Program-made: the position numbers and the translations under genes | In this document: positions 35,906 to 43,349 of the stretch, piece by piece | How the letters are laid out: the number at the start of each line of letters is the position of its first letter | How positions within the stretch are numbered: the stretch's first letter is position 1 | Notes under the pieces: model-generated | What the model saw: the letters and a program-made list of their open reading frames with translations, nothing else | Told to the model about the DNA's origin: nothing | Databases searched by the model: none | From: VXNE01 sp965203615 | Lineage (GTDB): Bacteria > Pseudomonadota > Gammaproteobacteria > Pseudomonadales > Azotimanducaceae | Direction: 5' to 3' | DNA: 64,000 bases | Assembly: GCA_965203615.1 (NCBI GenBank) | Contig: OZ241900.1 | Coordinates: 4,030,001 to 4,094,000 of the forward strand

Positions 35906-36202
35906 TTAGGAGATCGGCCTGGAATCGTGTACGCGAGATGCGCGTTTGGCGACTGCTGGCTGGACGACACGGCCGGTCGCCGTTGAAATCGTGTCGATCA
36001 ACTCGATCCTTGCCGGCGCGTCGATGGGATGTGCCGCCGCTACCGCGACGTCGACATCGCTCTGCGGCCTCGCCAGCCCGTGCGCGAACGAGCCGAACAG
36101 ACAGGCCAGTTCGATGTCGTGGCGTTTGCCAAGTGCGTCTGGCGGATTCGTCGCACCAAGGTTGACCGGCGTACTCCGCCCTTCGCGTGCCGCCGCGATC
36201 AA
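35906..36202 (-). CDS. MNT-type nucleotidyltransferase-domain protein
   Basis: A 98-residue protein with the polymerase-beta-like nucleotidyltransferase motif LFGSFAHGLARPQSDVDVAV, containing GS and the DVD pair expected to bind metal. Such small proteins usually pair with a HEPN protein as antitoxin-like AMPylators, but no HEPN gene is adjacent. The start is TTG and overlaps the TGA of the Uma2 gene (TTGA), so translation probably depends on that gene. The C-terminal end lacks the usual hydrophobic finish and may be altered. Confidence 0.65.
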   Translation of the reverse strand: MIAAAREGRSTPVNLGATNPPDALGKRHDIELACLFGSFAHGLARPQSDVDVAVAAAHPIDAPARIELIDTISTATGRVVQPAVAKRASRVHDSRPIS

Positions 36203-36813
36203 CCGAAGCCGCTGGCGTCGAAGACCTTGGATGCCGGCAGTTCGAAATTGCCGAGCAGGGCCGAGGATGCGACATCTCCTGGACCGAAGACGCCGTGTTC
36301 GGTGTATCCGTCACGGTCGAACGTGAGCACCGTTATCCTGGAGGCCTGGGGATCGACGATCCAGTACTCGGGAATGCGGAGGTCTGCGTAGTCCTTGCGT
36401 TTCTGCTCATAGTCCCGCCCGGGATCATCCGGGCTCACCACTTCGACGACGATGTCGGCGCCGAGCCAATAGCGATCCTGACGACGTGCGTCGGCGGCGT
36501 CCATTAGAACCATCAGGTCGGGCTGGCGGAAGCGGCCCTCGCGGATGCGGAGTCGCAACGGCGCAACAAGCGCGATGCCGTTTTCGGTCCGGACGCGCTC
36601 GTCGAAGAGGCGGAATAACATCAGGAGCACGGACTGGTGCGAGTCGGTGGGCTCGCGGAGTTCCTCGATGCACCCGTCCGCAAACTCGACCAGGCGGTTG
36701 CAGCGGTCGGTCAGCCACAGGTAGTCGACTTCGTTCCAGTGCCCCTGCGGGGGACGGGCAACGCGCAGGATGGCGTCAGCAGCATCCTGGGACGTGGCGA
36801 CGATCTTGGTCAT
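36199..36813 (-). CDS. Uma2-family putative restriction-endonuclease-like protein
   Basis: A 204-residue Uma2 (DUF820) protein with a PD-(D/E)xK-like core. FRQPDLMVLMDAAD supplies the first acidic site. DIVVEVVSPDDPGRDYEQKR, then KDYADLRIPEYWIVDP, supplies the Glu and Lys that complete it. The family is abundant in cyanobacteria and other bacteria and often mobile; a cellular role is not established. The start at 36813 gives a family-length protein, while the frame is open upstream. Its stop overlaps the next gene, suggesting a two-gene unit. Confidence 0.88.
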   Translation of the reverse strand: MTKIVATSQDAADAILRVARPPQGHWNEVDYLWLTDRCNRLVEFADGCIEELREPTDSHQSVLLMLFRLFDERVRTENGIALVAPLRLRIREGRFRQPDLMVLMDAADARRQDRYWLGADIVVEVVSPDDPGRDYEQKRKDYADLRIPEYWIVDPQASRITVLTFDRDGYTEHGVFGPGDVASSALLGNFELPASKVFDASGFG

Positions 36814-36994
36814 GACGTCATGATTGCACCTGGCAACTGGCGCAGCAAACTTCCCAGCGATGTCAGGACGGAGCGGCGTCCCACCGTTGACGAGTTGCCA
36901 GCGCGCTCCTGAGACAGAGCCATGGCGACGTTGACACACCGAGTTCGACTCAGAGCGTTTTCCACCCACATTGCGCGTGGGCAGCGGGACCACG

Positions 36995-37405
36995 CTAACC
37001 GACCAGTTCGGAAGGATCCGCCGCAGCCAATCCATGGTTCTTCATTCGAGCGACAGCGTCGCGATCAAAGCTTGCGAATACGATCGCGCCAAGCGTTTCG
37101 CCTTGATAGGCGATGACGCCATCAGCGAAATCTCCACCTTCATCCAATGCGGCCAAACCAGCATCCACTACGGGTGGTTCGGTAACGACGGCGTCGACGC
37201 CGACTATGGCTCTGATTGTTCTTGCGACCTCGTCGGTGCTGAAGCCGTACCCGCGCCGCAAGACCCAAGACAGTTCGCAGAATACTGGAACGGGCACCGC
37301 GATGGCGGTTGCCTGCCGTAGCAACGCTTGGGCGATTGCGGCTTGATGAGGATCGTCTTCGACGACCGTGCGAACCAGGATGTTCGTATCCGCGGTGACG
37401 TTCAA
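36995..37405 (-). CDS. PIN-domain toxin (VapC-like), TTG start
   Basis: A 136-residue PIN ribonuclease-like protein. It has TADTNILVRTVVEDDP with the first Asp, FCELSWVLRRGYGFS with the Glu, and DFADGVIAYQGETLGA with the later Asp. The final FDRDAVAR is a usual PIN ending. The TTG start overlaps the antitoxin TGA (TTGA). The longer open frame upstream runs through the antitoxin and is not real. It belongs to a different PIN subfamily from the other three toxins in the window, matching its different antitoxin type. Confidence 0.87.
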   Translation of the reverse strand: MNVTADTNILVRTVVEDDPHQAAIAQALLRQATAIAVPVPVFCELSWVLRRGYGFSTDEVARTIRAIVGVDAVVTEPPVVDAGLAALDEGGDFADGVIAYQGETLGAIVFASFDRDAVARMKNHGLAAADPSELVG

Positions 37406-37653
37406 GAGTCGCCCGCCCAACCGGACGCAGCGACCTCGTTTAGCTCCTCGACCGAGAGTTGAGGCGTTCCCGGTCTTGCCAGCACGCCGAAAACCGAGTC
37501 GATTGGCTTTCCACGTTGGGGCTCTAGCTGTAATCGCCCGTTGTTGAGCAGGTCCACTTCGAGCTTGTCGCCAGGACGCACGCCGAGATGTCTGAGCAAC
37601 GGCTTGCGTAGGGTGATCTGTCCCTTGGCTGTGACGGTGACGACGAGTGTCAT
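37402..37653 (-). CDS. AbrB/SpoVT-type antitoxin
   Basis: An 83-residue swapped-hairpin AbrB-fold protein. The core is VVTVTAKGQITLRKPLLRHL, then GVRPGDKLEVDLLNNGRL, followed by a C-terminal toxin-binding tail ending in LNEVAASGWAGDS. The start at 37653 puts the beta-strand core at the N-terminus as usual. It probably autoregulates the pair and neutralises the PIN toxin translated from the overlapping TTG. Confidence 0.9.
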   Translation of the reverse strand: MTLVVTVTAKGQITLRKPLLRHLGVRPGDKLEVDLLNNGRLQLEPQRGKPIDSVFGVLARPGTPQLSVEELNEVAASGWAGDS

Positions 37654-37740
37654 GACTAGCCTCCTGTTGACTCCACAAACGGTAAGGCATTTTTGCCTTT
37701 CTTTCAACTGGGTGTTGTGCTGTCGTCTGCCGTCCAGCCA

Positions 37741-37776
37741 AACAAAGCAGCCCGCACCGAGTTTGGTGCGGGCTGC
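37741..37776 (-). terminator. terminator hairpin of TonB receptor 2
   Basis: A 12-bp perfect stem, 37747-37758 with 37765-37776 (GCAGCCCGCACC / GGTGCGGGCTGC), has a 6-nt loop. On the minus strand it is followed by TTTGTT, a weaker T tract than in the other two copies. It is the same hairpin as those behind receptors 1 and 3. Confidence 0.8.
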
Positions 37777-37809
37777 CGCCCTTGGAATCGACTCGTCAGG
37801 TGCCGATTG

Positions 37810-40425
37810 CTACCGGCTGTAGCTGAACTCCAGCCCGAACGACCGCGGCGGGTTGAATCCGTGATAGCCGCTGTCGCCGATCGCGAACGGGGCGATCGCG
37901 TCGTTGACGTTCTTGATGTAGACGCCGTACTCGTAGTTGTCGCGGCTGAGCAGCAGCTTCAGGTTCAGGAACGTATAGGTCGGCGTCGGCCGCAGGTTGT
38001 TCTCGGTTCGGAACACCTCCTTGCCCCTGTGGTAGACGTCGCCGCGCACCTTGGCGTCGTGTCCCATCAGCTCGAAGTCGTACATCAGCGAGGCGAAGTA
38101 GCTCAGTATAGGCGTGAAGCGAATGCGGTTGCCGGCCTGGATGCGGACTAGCTGCACCCCGCCTACGAATCGCCCCGCCTCCTGCGTCTGGGTTTCCGCG
38201 TCGGGTACCCACGCGCCGCCCGCGTGCAGGCTCAAGGCGTCGGTCAGTTGTCCCCGCACCTCGAATTCCACCCCGCGGGATGAGGCCTGGCCGACGTTGT
38301 CGGTGACGTTTTCGGTATAGGCGTCGGCTATCGGCAATGGGCTGTCAGGATTCTCGATAGCCGGGAACGAGGTGGCGGTCGAGACCACGGCGTTGTTCAT
38401 TTCCATGTTGTACGCGTTCAGCGTGAGGTCGAGGCGTCCGTCCAGGACCGTCGCCTTTACGCCGAGTTCCAGGGACTCTATGTCGTCGCCGCCGAAGGTC
38501 AGCAGGTCTCTCGCCCGTTCGGCGAGTTCCGCGGCTTGAGCGACACCCTGCGCGGCGAGTTCCTCGTACTCGACCACGCGGCGCGTGAGCCCGGAGTTTA
38601 CGCCGCCGGCGCGGAACGCGGTCGCCCACGTGCCGTAGATCATGACGTTGTCGTTGGGCCGCCAGGTGAGGGTGACCTTCGGCGCCGCTTTTTCCTGCGT
38701 CTGCGTTTCGCCGCGTTGCGATGCCTCGGAGAGCGGCACCCACCGGCCGCTCGGGCCGCCGTATGCGGCGAACGAACTCTCGGCGTAGCGCACGCCGCCC
38801 AGGATTTCCCACTGGTCGCTCAAGGCGTAGCTCACCTCGCCGAAGAGGGCCTGCTCATCGCGCACGGTATAACCCGCGCCGCCGGTCCGCATGAGGCTCC
38901 CTTGCAGCAGGCGATGCACTTCGCGCATCTGATCGAGCGACAGCTTCGCGGGGTCGAAACTCAGGCCGTTGCGCTGGCAGGTGATGTCGGGATACTGGGG
39001 ACCGCCGTAGATGACGCCATGCTTCGGCCCCAGTGCGCCGCAGTGCTCCCAGCTCTTTGGATCGTCCGAGTTCTGGATGTCCTGGCTGAAGGCGCCGACG
39101 CTCCACTGCAACCGGCTGTCCGTGGTGGAGACGAGGCGCACTTCAGTAGCCCGGCGTTCATTGACGTCCGAATGCGCCCGCACGGAGCTGCGGGCCCAGA
39201 ATCCGCCGGGCGGGCAACCTACGATCTCGCATGCGGCATCGAAGGCGGCAGGCCAGGTTGATCCCGGCCGGGTGAAGCCCGATCTCGTCTCTTCGCCATA
39301 GGTGATGTCGTGCTGGTAGTCCCCGGTGGATACGGTCAGGTCCGCCCAACCCAGCGACCATTCGGCGGTGAGGTTGATGATCGTCGACCACGACTCTCCA
39401 CCGTCGTTGAACTGGTTGGAGGCCATGTGGGTCCGGTAGACCTTGTCGGGTCCGGCCTTGAACAATCCGGTCTCCCCGTCGAGCGTGCCGTTGGGGCCGG
39501 TTTCGCAACCCTCCACGACGGGATAGGGCGGTACTTCGGGTTCCCGGTCATTGTCGGGGATGTTGCCCGCGGGGCGCCGGTCCACGTAGCAGTGGTGGGC
39601 AATCCCGGGTCCGCCGATGTCGGCGTAGACATGGTAGTACGTCGCATTGATCGTGAGGTCGTCGTTGGGATAGAAGGCGAGTTGCGCCCTGACGCCCTGC
39701 TCGTCGACGTAATCGACATCCTCGATGACTTCGGGTCCGTACTTGTCCAGGAGGCCGGGTTTGTTCCGCGAGTAGGGCGTGATGCGCGCCGCCAGGTTCT
39801 CGCCGAACGGGATGTTGATCATGGCGTCGATGCGGTGCCCGAGGTCGCTGGACTGCGTCTGGTCCTCGAAGCGTGCCTTGATGGCGTAGTCGAAGGCCCC
39901 GGGGTTGGGTTTCCGGGTGATGTAGCGGACCGCCCCCGCCATGCTGCCCTCGCCGTAGAGCGAGCCCTGCGGCCCTTTCAGCACCTCGATGCGCTCGAGG
40001 TCGAAGTTCGGAAGCAGCGGCTGCCGCGTGCCCGTGCCCTGGACGGGGATGTTGTCCACGTACATCGCGATCGGCCCGGTCGGGGACCGGAACTGCGCGA
40101 CGCCGCGCGCCGTGATCCGGTGCCAGGTCTGGGTGGCGTTGCCGTAGTTCAATCCCGGGATCGCCAGGAACAGGTTCTTGATGTCCTCGACGCCGCGCTG
40201 CTCGATGTCTACGTCCGTCAACGCCGAGATGGTCAGCGGCGTGTCCATGAGTTGCGTGTCGCGGTACGTGGCGGTAACCACGATCTCCTCGACCAGCGAG
40301 TCGCCGGTGGCTTCTTCCCCTTCGTTTTCGTCGGATTGTGCTAGTGCGGGCACGCAGAACATCGTGCCGATTGCGGCCAATGCCGCGATGCCGAACCGTC
40401 CCCGGCTCGTGAAATAGGTAGTCAT
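37810..40425 (-). CDS. TonB-dependent receptor, paralogue 2
   Basis: An 871-residue receptor. The signal peptide is MTTYFTSRGRFGIAALAAIG. An acidic stretch is followed by LVEEIVVTATYRDTQLMDTP. The plug contains ITARGVAQFRSPTGPIAMY and LERIEVLKGPQGSLYGEGS. The barrel ends in PPRSFGLEFSYSR. Large parts of the plug match receptor 1 residue for residue, and the two differ mainly in barrel loops, where ligand specificity is expected to lie. The ribosome binding site is a purine run (AGGGGGG) before the ATG. Ligand unknown. Confidence 0.96.
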   Translation of the reverse strand: MTTYFTSRGRFGIAALAAIGTMFCVPALAQSDENEGEEATGDSLVEEIVVTATYRDTQLMDTPLTISALTDVDIEQRGVEDIKNLFLAIPGLNYGNATQTWHRITARGVAQFRSPTGPIAMYVDNIPVQGTGTRQPLLPNFDLERIEVLKGPQGSLYGEGSMAGAVRYITRKPNPGAFDYAIKARFEDQTQSSDLGHRIDAMINIPFGENLAARITPYSRNKPGLLDKYGPEVIEDVDYVDEQGVRAQLAFYPNDDLTINATYYHVYADIGGPGIAHHCYVDRRPAGNIPDNDREPEVPPYPVVEGCETGPNGTLDGETGLFKAGPDKVYRTHMASNQFNDGGESWSTIINLTAEWSLGWADLTVSTGDYQHDITYGEETRSGFTRPGSTWPAAFDAACEIVGCPPGGFWARSSVRAHSDVNERRATEVRLVSTTDSRLQWSVGAFSQDIQNSDDPKSWEHCGALGPKHGVIYGGPQYPDITCQRNGLSFDPAKLSLDQMREVHRLLQGSLMRTGGAGYTVRDEQALFGEVSYALSDQWEILGGVRYAESSFAAYGGPSGRWVPLSEASQRGETQTQEKAAPKVTLTWRPNDNVMIYGTWATAFRAGGVNSGLTRRVVEYEELAAQGVAQAAELAERARDLLTFGGDDIESLELGVKATVLDGRLDLTLNAYNMEMNNAVVSTATSFPAIENPDSPLPIADAYTENVTDNVGQASSRGVEFEVRGQLTDALSLHAGGAWVPDAETQTQEAGRFVGGVQLVRIQAGNRIRFTPILSYFASLMYDFELMGHDAKVRGDVYHRGKEVFRTENNLRPTPTYTFLNLKLLLSRDNYEYGVYIKNVNDAIAPFAIGDSGYHGFNPPRSFGLEFSYSR

Positions 40426-40441
40426 TCATTCCCCCCTGCTT

Positions 40442-40574
40442 GGTTCTCCAAAGGAACCAGCGACATTGCATCGCCCAGGGGGCGGTCGTTACACCACTCG
40501 CCGGCCAGCGATGCCGCGCCGACGGTGTCCTCTCCGTACCTGTATTTATATACACCAGGCGGCTGGCATGTCAA
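40442..40574 (-). promoter_or_regulatory. promoter and conserved leader of TonB receptor 2
   Basis: On the minus strand TTGACA (40574-40569) is followed after 16 to 18 nt by TATATA or TATAAA (40552-40545), a good sigma-70 promoter overlapping TGGTGTA. The leader 40489-40534 is identical over 46 nt to the leader of receptor 3. A small hairpin GGTTC...GAACC (40442-40458) sits just before the ribosome binding site and is also conserved there with a changed loop. Confidence 0.7.
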
Positions 40575-40694
40575 CGGCATCTTTGGATCGCCTGTGCCGG
40601 CCACTCATCGCATACGAGTGCCGGAGTTCTGGAGCAAACTGTCCGATCTGTCGTGGATCGGCACGGTCATATGCGCCTAACGTGGACGCCACGG

Positions 40695-41087
40695 TCAGGC
40701 GGGAATGACCTCAATGTCGGGACAAGCGATCAACCGCCTGTCGGATGTGACGAGTTTCAGGTCGAAGACCGCTGCCGTAGCAGCGATGAAACGGTCGGCG
40801 GGGTCTTCATGAGCGATCGACAATGAACGGCTGGCCAAGGCCACGTCCGCCGTCAGCGGGGTTTCCACGACCGGACTCTCGGACAGGGCTTTGCGCAGCC
40901 AGCTTGGACCGTCCGGTTGCAGAAGAAGGCGGCCCCGCTCGGCCAGAAGAAGCGTTTCCCAGAGACTGATCGGCGAGAGGTGCAGGGTGGCGTCGGGTGT
41001 AGCGAGCACCGCGCGAGCCTGGGACGTGAGCCTGTCGGGGTCGAGCAGCGTCCAGAGCCAGACGTGCGTGTCGAGAAGCAAGGACAT
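40695..41087 (-). CDS. PIN-domain toxin (VapC-like)
   Basis: A 130-residue PIN protein. The catalytic-type acids lie in SLLLDTHVWLWTLLD, SLWETLLLAERGRL and HEDPADRFIAATA, with LVTSDRRLIA near the C-terminus. The start at 41087 is preferred because its ATG overlaps the last base of the antitoxin TAA (TAATG) and gives the usual PIN N-terminus. It has the Phd-paired subfamily pattern, like the toxins at 21146 and 42656. Confidence 0.93.
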   Translation of the reverse strand: MSLLLDTHVWLWTLLDPDRLTSQARAVLATPDATLHLSPISLWETLLLAERGRLLLQPDGPSWLRKALSESPVVETPLTADVALASRSLSIAHEDPADRFIAATAAVFDLKLVTSDRRLIACPDIEVIPA

Positions 41088-41359
41088 TATCCCTCGCGTA
41101 GTCGCGGATCGGTTTCCGGTATATCGCTCAGGACTTCCCACTCGTCCGGTGTCCCGACCGGCTCGACCAAGTCACCGAGAATGGCACCCTGGTCGCGCAT
41201 GCACCCGAGCCAGGTCTCCGGCTGTGGCTTGGGCGGGGGAACAACCTGCGCGACCGGTTTGCCGAAACGCGTCACGAGGACAGGGTTCCCAGTGCGTCCG
41301 ACGCGGGCCAGTACGGCAAGGCAGGTCGCCTTGAACTCGGATATCTTGATCTCTTCCAT
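41087..41359 (-). CDS. Phd-type antitoxin
   Basis: A 90-residue protein with the Phd/YefM N-terminal domain MEEIKISEFKATCLAVLARV, followed by NPVLVTRFGKPVAQVVPPP. The acidic C-terminus (VLSDIPETDPRLREG) is suited to wrap the PIN toxin. The start at 41359 is chosen over an in-frame upstream start at 41389. It forms an operon with the toxin (1-bp overlap). Confidence 0.87.
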   Translation of the reverse strand: MEEIKISEFKATCLAVLARVGRTGNPVLVTRFGKPVAQVVPPPKPQPETWLGCMRDQGAILGDLVEPVGTPDEWEVLSDIPETDPRLREG

Positions 41360-41434
41360 GCCATTGATCGTACCATGGTCCGAGACCATGGTCTAAAAAG
41401 CGTCACTGTGGCGAACGGGACAGGATCGTGGACA

Positions 41435-42616
41435 ATGTCAATGCGCGTGAACTCCAGGTTGTCGACATACGTCTTTTTTGCCTTGCTGGCCCTGGCGCGG
41501 GCCGCTGTGGCGGCGGAACCGGTTGCGCGGGGAGTGACGTACGACGAAGAGACCAACCGCTATAACGTGTATCCGGGCGGCGACATCCAGGCCGCCCTCG
41601 AGGCCGCGGCGGTGAACAGCGAGCACAAGGCCGTCACGGTGCATGCCGGAACCTACCGGCCTGACAGCGCCCGGCAGGCACTGATCTGGTTCAATGAACG
41701 TCACGACGGCATCCAGCTTCAGGCGCAAGGGGAGGTCATTCTCACTGCGGCCAACCCCGACATCGCGAACGAGGCGGATGCCAGTTACCCGGCCGTGGTC
41801 AATCACGTGGTCTATTTCGGCGACGGCATCAGCCGGACGACGGTGTTCGACGGTTTCAGGATCACCGGCGCCAACGGCTTCCTGACCTACGGCGGGCCGA
41901 GCATCGAGTCCAGCAAGCGAACGAGGACGCTGTTCTTCTACCGGGACGGCGGGGCCATCAAGATATTCGGCAGGTCCCACCCGACCATCCGGAATATCGA
42001 GGTCTACGACAATTATGCGAATCCGTGCGGGGGCGGGATATCCATCGAACACGGGCCTGACGTGCCCAACAGTACGCCGGTGCTCATCGAAAACTGCATC
42101 ATGCGCAACAATCGTGCCGAGATAACTGGCGCGGCCATCGATGTCCTGCCGGCGAGCCATGCGGAGATCAGGAACTGCCTGTTCGTCGGCAACGTGGCCA
42201 ACGTCGGGCACGACTGGATCAGCGGCGCCGAGCCGTACAACGGCAAACACGGTTCGGGGGCGCTGACGGTTTTCGACACGGCGGCGGCGACCGTCGGCAA
42301 CAGCACGTTTACCAACAACTGGGCAGGTGTCGACGATCGGGCTGCGAGTAGCGCTTACCGCAACAACATCTTTTGGAAGAACAATCTTCCGGGCGGCATT
42401 GCGAAGGGCGCCCGCTACGAGATGGATATAGTCAATTCGGGCGGCGTGACCGGCAACTTCATCAACGGCGACGTGGATGACCTGCAGAACAGTATCGACA
42501 CCGAGCGCAATACCCTTAATGCGCCAGACCCGCTTTTCGACGGGAATTTCGTGCCGACGGCACCCGAGTACTCGGGGGTTGGGTACCGGCCCTTTGAGGC
42601 CATCGCTGACGATTGA
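41435..42616 (+). CDS. secreted right-handed parallel beta-helix protein
   Basis: A 393-residue exported protein. The signal peptide is LSTYVFFALLALARAAVAA. The chain that follows has the spacing of a pectate-lyase/polysaccharide-lyase-like beta-helix: VYPGGDIQAALEAAA, VTVHAGTYRP, HPTIRNIEVYDNYANPCGGG, VLIENCIMRNNRAEITGAA, IRNCLFVGNVAN and VGNSTFTNNWAG. Such proteins bind or cleave carbohydrate, but catalytic residues cannot be assigned. The start is ATG at 41435, with a second ATG two codons later. It is divergent from the toxin-antitoxin pair. Confidence 0.87.
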   Translation: MSMRVNSRLSTYVFFALLALARAAVAAEPVARGVTYDEETNRYNVYPGGDIQAALEAAAVNSEHKAVTVHAGTYRPDSARQALIWFNERHDGIQLQAQGEVILTAANPDIANEADASYPAVVNHVVYFGDGISRTTVFDGFRITGANGFLTYGGPSIESSKRTRTLFFYRDGGAIKIFGRSHPTIRNIEVYDNYANPCGGGISIEHGPDVPNSTPVLIENCIMRNNRAEITGAAIDVLPASHAEIRNCLFVGNVANVGHDWISGAEPYNGKHGSGALTVFDTAAATVGNSTFTNNWAGVDDRAASSAYRNNIFWKNNLPGGIAKGARYEMDIVNSGGVTGNFINGDVDDLQNSIDTERNTLNAPDPLFDGNFVPTAPEYSGVGYRPFEAIADD

Positions 42617-42655
42617 ATTTTGTCAGATCCGACGCCGCTGGAAGCATCGGGTCGC

Positions 42656-43042
42656 TCACCACAAGACGGGTGCTGGATACTCGGCGATGGCAGCGTCGGG
42701 AGTGACGATGGTCAGCCCGTTCAGGATCGCTTGGGAGACAAGCCCGCGGTCAAATGGGTCCCGGTGGTGGACGGGCAACAACGGATCGTGAGCGGCGGCT
42801 TGTTCGTCGAACGCGAGCGGCTGGATCTGGAGCCATTGGCGCCGGCTAACCACGTATCGATTGGGAGGCTCGGGCAATGGCAGGCGACCCAGGCGATGCT
42901 TGATGGCGATTTCCCACGCGGACAGTGCACTGAGATACACATCGTTTCCGGGGTGGCGGCAACTGTCGCGGGCCGTTGCAGTCAGGCTGGCATCGTCGGC
43001 GGCAAGCCAAAGGAAGGTGCACGTGTCGAGCAGCAGCCTCAC
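42656..43042 (-). CDS. PIN-domain toxin (VapC-like), GTG start
   Basis: A 128-residue PIN protein: LLLDTCTFLWLAADD, LSAWEIAIKHRLGRL, then HHRDPFDRGLVSQAI and IVTPDAAIAEY. All expected acidic positions are present. The start codon is GTG, overlapping the antitoxin TGA (GTGA). The subfamily matches the toxins at 21146 and 40695. Confidence 0.93.
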   Translation of the reverse strand: MRLLLDTCTFLWLAADDASLTATARDSCRHPGNDVYLSALSAWEIAIKHRLGRLPLPEPPNRYVVSRRQWLQIQPLAFDEQAAAHDPLLPVHHRDPFDRGLVSQAILNGLTIVTPDAAIAEYPAPVLW

Positions 43043-43284
43043 TTGCCGGTGGCACCTTCGAATGCGTCGAGCAACTCGTCCGGCAGGGGCTCGAAGAAGC
43101 TGGCCGGCACGACCATGCCTCGGTCGATGCCGACGGGCCGTTCTTCCCGTTGCGGGCGAGGCAGCGGTCGGATTTCGGCGATGGGCACGTTGCGTCGGCA
43201 GAGCGTGACGACCTCACCTTTCTCCACTCTGTCCAGGTATTCGGAGAGGTGTGCCTTGGCCTCGGCAATATTCACTCTACTCAT
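43039..43284 (-). CDS. Phd-type antitoxin
   Basis: An 81-residue protein with the N-terminal Phd pattern MSRVNIAEAKAHLSEYLDRV, then EKGEVVTLCRRNVPIAEIRP, and a C-terminal segment ending in ELLDAFEGATGK. It overlaps the PIN toxin by 4 bp. Of the four antitoxins in the window three are Phd-like and one is AbrB-like. Confidence 0.9.
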   Translation of the reverse strand: MSRVNIAEAKAHLSEYLDRVEKGEVVTLCRRNVPIAEIRPLPRPQREERPVGIDRGMVVPASFFEPLPDELLDAFEGATGK

Positions 43285-43349
43285 GGGCAGATACTAGATC
43301 AGTTAGTTAGTCATATTCAATGGCTCGGGTCTCGGCCGGGTGTCGGGCT

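Noticed and set aside
36814..37035. N-terminal extension of the Uma2 gene
   Set aside because: The sequence before 36813 does not resemble the family and overlaps the tail of the PIN toxin gene.
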